Below the pieces are notes generated by a model. It was given only the letters and a program-made list of their open reading frames with translations, had not been told where the DNA came from and ran no database searches. A program made the translations under genes and the position numbers. Below are positions 63,063 through 64,000 of a DNA stretch of 64,000 nucleotides, piece after piece. The DNA comes from CAYTMY01 sp964618075 (lineage in GTDB: Bacteria; Bacillota; Clostridia; Eubacteriales; Anaerofustaceae), in assembly GCA_964618075.1 (NCBI GenBank), contig CAZTZO010000006.1:8962-72961 (forward strand), written 5' to 3'. Each line of letters starts with the position of its first letter. Position 1 is the first letter of the stretch.

Positions 63063-64000
63063 TCAGTCGTCGTTCTGATTTAGAGAAAGACCAATCTCCG
63101 TAAGGCGTTTCTTGATTTCATTGAGTGATTTTTTGCCAAGATTTCTGACCTTAGCCATTTCATCTTCGCTTTTATTTATAAGCTGTTCAACGGTGTGTAT
63201 ATCCGCTCTTCTCAAGCAGTTGTTGCTTCTGACCGAAAGCTCAAGCTCCTCGATAGACATTTCGAGTACCTTTTCCTTGACGCTTTCCTCACGTTCAACC
63301 ATAAGCGACATATTTTGCAGGCTGTCGTTAAGGTCGATAAAGAGCTGAAAATGATCGTTAAGTATTTTTGATGCAAGCGAAATGGATTCCTCAGGTGATA
63401 AGGTTCCGTTTGTCCACACCTCTATTGTAAGCTTGTCGAGATCCGTAATGTTACCGACTCTCGTATTTTCAACAGCAAAGTTTACCTTGCGTACCGGTGA
63501 GAAAATCGAATCTATAGGAATTGTACCCAAAGGCATATCTTCCTTCTTATTCTTCTCTGCGGAATTGTAGCCTCTGCCGCTCTCAACGACCATGCTCATA
63601 TTAAGCACAGCGTTTTTCATAAGAGAAGCTATATGGATGTCGCCGTTTAATACTTCAACGTCCGAATCGCATATTATATCCGCTCCGGTGACTTCCTTCT
63701 CGCCTGACGCTTCTATTCTTACTGTTTTAGGCCCGTCGTCGTACATTTTGAATACGACCTTTTTAAGGTTGAGTATAAGCTCCACCACATCCTCGGAGAC
63801 GCCCTCGACAGTTGTGAATTCATGAAGCACACCGTCTATTTTTATACTTGTTATGGCGCATCCGGGCAACGAAGAAAGCATGATCCTTCGAAGCGAATTC
63901 CCGATAGTCGTGGCATATCCTCTTTCAAGGGGTTCAACCACAAACTTTCCGTATGTCTTGTCGGGACTGACATCGGTTATCTCAATATTCGGTTTTTGGA
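63063..64000 (-). CDS. rpoA: RNA polymerase alpha subunit, partial at the window edge
   Basis: The gene reads through the right edge; its first residues lie outside. Visible parts are the N-terminal dimerisation domain (VEPLERGYATTIGNSLRRIMLSS-type), and a C-terminal domain with VRSNNCLRRADIHTVEQL and LGKKSLNEIKKRL, which binds UP elements and activators. The frame stays open to position 64000, with KPNIEITDVSPDKTYGKFVV before it, so the real start is just beyond. It leads the operon into rplQ and the ECF genes. Confidence 0.97.
   Translation of the reverse strand, partial: QKPNIEITDVSPDKTYGKFVVEPLERGYATTIGNSLRRIMLSSLPGCAITSIKIDGVLHEFTTVEGVSEDVVELILNLKKVVFKMYDDGPKTVRIEASGEKEVTGADIICDSDVEVLNGDIHIASLMKNAVLNMSMVVESGRGYNSAEKNKKEDMPLGTIPIDSIFSPVRKVNFAVENTRVGNITDLDKLTIEVWTNGTLSPEESISLASKILNDHFQLFIDLNDSLQNMSLMVEREESVKEKVLEMSIEELELSVRSNNCLRRADIHTVEQLINKSEDEMAKVRNLGKKSLNEIKKRLTEIGLSLNQNDD

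Overview
The window looks like chromosome of a low-GC, strictly anaerobic member of the Clostridia (Bacillota). The evidence is pyruvate:ferredoxin oxidoreductase, a type III glutamine synthetase, a split ferredoxin-style glutamate synthase, an ANTAR regulator, a SpoVB-type flippase, ECF transporters, many Fe-S proteins and AGGAGG-type ribosome sites. No phage, insertion sequence, CRISPR array or rRNA was seen. Genes are tightly packed with short overlaps; most from 14 to 37 kb and from 47 to 64 kb lie on the minus strand.

Layout. 0-4.2 kb (+): an SMP-30-like protein, a UGSC-family protein in which the Sec/Cys position is Ala, and glyA. 4.3-9.4 kb (-): an ABC exporter pair and two HD-domain ORFs that look like one gene split at an A7 tract. 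9.7-12.1 kb (+): an ECF substrate-binding subunit, coaX and a tRNA-dihydrouridine synthase. 12.1-14.0 kb (-): prfA and a ZIP transporter. 14.1-21.5 kb (-): a six-gene operon: ATP-grasp protein, alanine racemase, GlpA-like and GlpB-like flavoproteins, a DUF1667 protein and an alkyl-DHAP-synthase-like flavoprotein; a 119-bp tandem duplication sits inside it. 21.6-24.0 kb (+): a MATE exporter and a stand-alone E2-like acyltransferase-fold protein. 24.1-31.0 kb (-): PFOR, RNase P RNA, Nif3-like protein, TrmK, flavodoxin and a membrane-dipeptidase-type peptidase. 31.1-37.6 kb (-): ispD with a highly divergent E1alpha/E1beta/E2-like set, then galK-galT, then tRNA-Thr(GGT). 38-40.4 kb (+): a flippase and rsmA. 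41.4-43.6 kb (+): an iron-sulfur flavoprotein with a two-gene, methanogen-type homocysteine module. 43.7-46.7 kb: DUF4363 and DUF421 proteins and an orphan adenine-N6 methyltransferase. 46.7-55.9 kb: a nitrogen assimilation block. 55.9-64 kb: PBP1, a glucosaminidase-like protein, and rpoA-rplQ-ecfA1-ecfA2-ecfT-truA-DUF2007.

Two parts deserve most attention. First, the E1alpha/E1beta/E2-like operon keeps the TPP-binding motif, but the conserved active-site His and Glu positions are replaced. Its E2-like partner keeps an E3-binding domain and a degenerate catalytic domain yet has no lipoyl domain; a long acidic linker with a Cys/His cluster lies between them. Its reaction cannot be predicted. 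Second, the nitrogen block is controlled by two back-to-back promoters. Each leader carries an intrinsic terminator just before the first gene. In the GSIII leader the 5' end can instead fold into a hairpin with the hexaloop AAAGGC, which fits the A1/G4 rule for ANTAR targets, and an ANTAR protein is the last gene of the divergent operon. That operon also encodes a glutamine synthetase-like protein lacking most catalytic residues, probably a sensor or pseudoenzyme.

Functions were assigned by reading motifs; no database search was possible. Statements about conserved residues rest on family knowledge and alignments by eye.
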